From Roseovarius sp. (lineage in GTDB: Bacteria; Pseudomonadota; Alphaproteobacteria; Rhodobacterales; Rhodobacteraceae), in contig JALQUE010000409.1 in NCBI GenBank assembly GCA_023260815.1, positions 1 to 6,285 of the forward strand: a DNA stretch of 6,285 nucleotides. Direction: 5' to 3'. Each line of letters begins with the position of its first letter. The stretch's first letter is position 1. The notes under the pieces were generated by a model. The model had not been told where the DNA came from, ran no database searches, and was given only the letters and a program-made list of their open reading frames with translations. This document shows positions 5,520 to 6,285 of this stretch, piece by piece. Both the position numbers and the translations under genes were made by a program.

Positions 5520-6285
5520 GTGGCTCTGACAAGGGAAAGTGTTCTCGAGGCGCTGAAGGCGGTCAATGACCCGGTCAGCGGTTCGGATATCGTATCGGCG
5601 GGCGTGATGCGCGGGCTGAACGTCGAAGGCGCCACCGTGCGCTTCGTGCTGGAGATCGACCCCGCGAAGGCCGACATCTACGAACCGGTGCGCGCGCAGG
5701 CCGAAGCCGCCGTCACCGCGCTCGAGGGGGTGTCGTCGGTGTCGGCGGTGCTGACGGGCCATTCCGCCAAGCAGCCCCCCGATCTCAAGCCGCAGCGCAA
5801 GGCCGAACCGCAAGGGCCGCAGCCTGTGCCCGGCATCAACCACATCATCGCCATCGCCAGCGGCAAGGGCGGCGTGGGCAAATCCACTGTCTCGGCCAAT
5901 CTGGCCTGTGCGCTGGCCGCCGAAGGGCGCCGCGTCGGCCTGCTGGACGCGGATGTCTATGGCCCCAGCCAGCCAAGGATGCTGGGCGTGTCGGGCCGCC
6001 CCGCCAGCCCCGATGGCAAGACCATCCTGCCGATGCGCAATTTCGGTGTGACCATGATGTCCATCGGTCTCATGGTGAACGAAGGTCAGGCGGTTGTCTG
6101 GCGTGGTCCGATGCTCATGGGCGCGTTGCAGCAGATGATGATGCAGGTGCAATGGGGCGCTTTGGATGTGCTTCTGGTAGACCTGCCGCCGGGCACCGGT
6201 GACGTGCAGATGACCCTGTCCCAAAAGGCGCATGTGGATGGCGCGGTGGTGGTTTCCACGCCTCAGGATGTGGCGCTACTGGATG
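5520..6285 (+). CDS. apbC: ApbC/Mrp iron-sulfur cluster carrier ATPase (3' end cut by window)
   Basis: This is a P-loop NTPase that binds and transfers 4Fe-4S clusters to apoproteins in the cytoplasm. The first 255 residues are present. Residues 1-80 form the MIP18/DUF59 domain (SVLEALKAVNDPVSGSDIVS at 7-26), then a Pro/Lys-rich linker (85-105), then the ATPase domain with deviant Walker A SGKGGVGKST (114-123), LLDADVYGPSQPRML (141-155), FGVTMMSIG and VVWRGPMLMGAL in 175-203, and switch/Walker B LLVDLPPGTGD (218-228). The cluster-binding CxxC normally found nearer the C-terminus would be beyond the right edge. The start is GTG, two bases after the DUF6494 stop, with AAGG at 5510-5513; the nearest in-frame ATG would cut into the first domain. 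The frame is open to the end of the window. Confidence 0.95.
   Translation, partial: MALTRESVLEALKAVNDPVSGSDIVSAGVMRGLNVEGATVRFVLEIDPAKADIYEPVRAQAEAAVTALEGVSSVSAVLTGHSAKQPPDLKPQRKAEPQGPQPVPGINHIIAIASGKGGVGKSTVSANLACALAAEGRRVGLLDADVYGPSQPRMLGVSGRPASPDGKTILPMRNFGVTMMSIGLMVNEGQAVVWRGPMLMGALQQMMMQVQWGALDVLLVDLPPGTGDVQMTLSQKAHVDGAVVVSTPQDVALLD

Noticed and set aside
5409..6233. A 274-codon minus-strand frame, rich in His and Arg, across DUF6494 and apbC.
   Set aside because: Its composition is typical of antisense reading in high-GC DNA, and the opposite strand encodes unmistakable ApbC motifs.
1..6285. CRISPR arrays, tRNA or rRNA genes, insertion sequences, toxin-antitoxin or phage-defence genes.
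   Set aside because: None was seen: no regularly spaced repeats, tRNA cloverleaf, transposase motifs or terminal inverted repeats.

Overview
The window is high-GC DNA that looks like an alphaproteobacterium, most likely Rhodobacterales. The grounds are the coding style and the gene set: a formate dehydrogenase (Fdh) accessory block (small Tat-signal protein, TorD-type chaperone, DUF3306, DUF3305, large multi-cluster 4Fe-4S protein) beside a DUF6494 gene and an ApbC/Mrp gene. The assignment comes from reading the proteins; no database was searched.

Layout. Positions 94-2196 hold a leftward, tightly packed operon, in transcription order DUF3305, DUF3306, TorD-like chaperone, small Tat-signal protein. 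The first three are joined by 4-bp start/stop overlaps. In related genomes the catalytic Fdh subunits follow directly, and here they would lie beyond the left edge. Positions 2197-2544 are a divergent control region with several inverted repeats, including a 19-bp operator-like palindrome and a leader hairpin. Positions 2545-4503 encode a 652-residue protein with four ferredoxin-type cysteine groups, transcribed rightward. It meets tail-to-tail, with a 7-bp overlap, a leftward gene (4497-5252) for an exported protein that joins a shortened TupA-like binding domain to a cytochrome c domain. After a 61-bp divergent gap come DUF6494 (5314-5517) and, 2 nt later, apbC/mrp (5520 onward, cut by the right edge).

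How the genes may work together. The left operon and the Fe-S protein fit assembly, cofactor loading and electron transfer for a molybdenum or tungsten formate dehydrogenase: TorD chaperones handle molybdoenzymes before Tat export, and the small Tat protein is a recognised Fdh-region family. DUF3305 and DUF3306 have no known biochemical function. The most unusual gene is the TupA-like/cytochrome c fusion: the fold is recognisable, but the oxyanion-binding motif and the middle of the domain are missing, and a haem domain follows. The 652-residue protein also deserves attention, because its ends and middle recall HdrA and MvhD of heterodisulfide reductase systems although the flavin motif is degraded. 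DUF6494-apbC appears to be a separate two-gene unit for Fe-S cluster handling.
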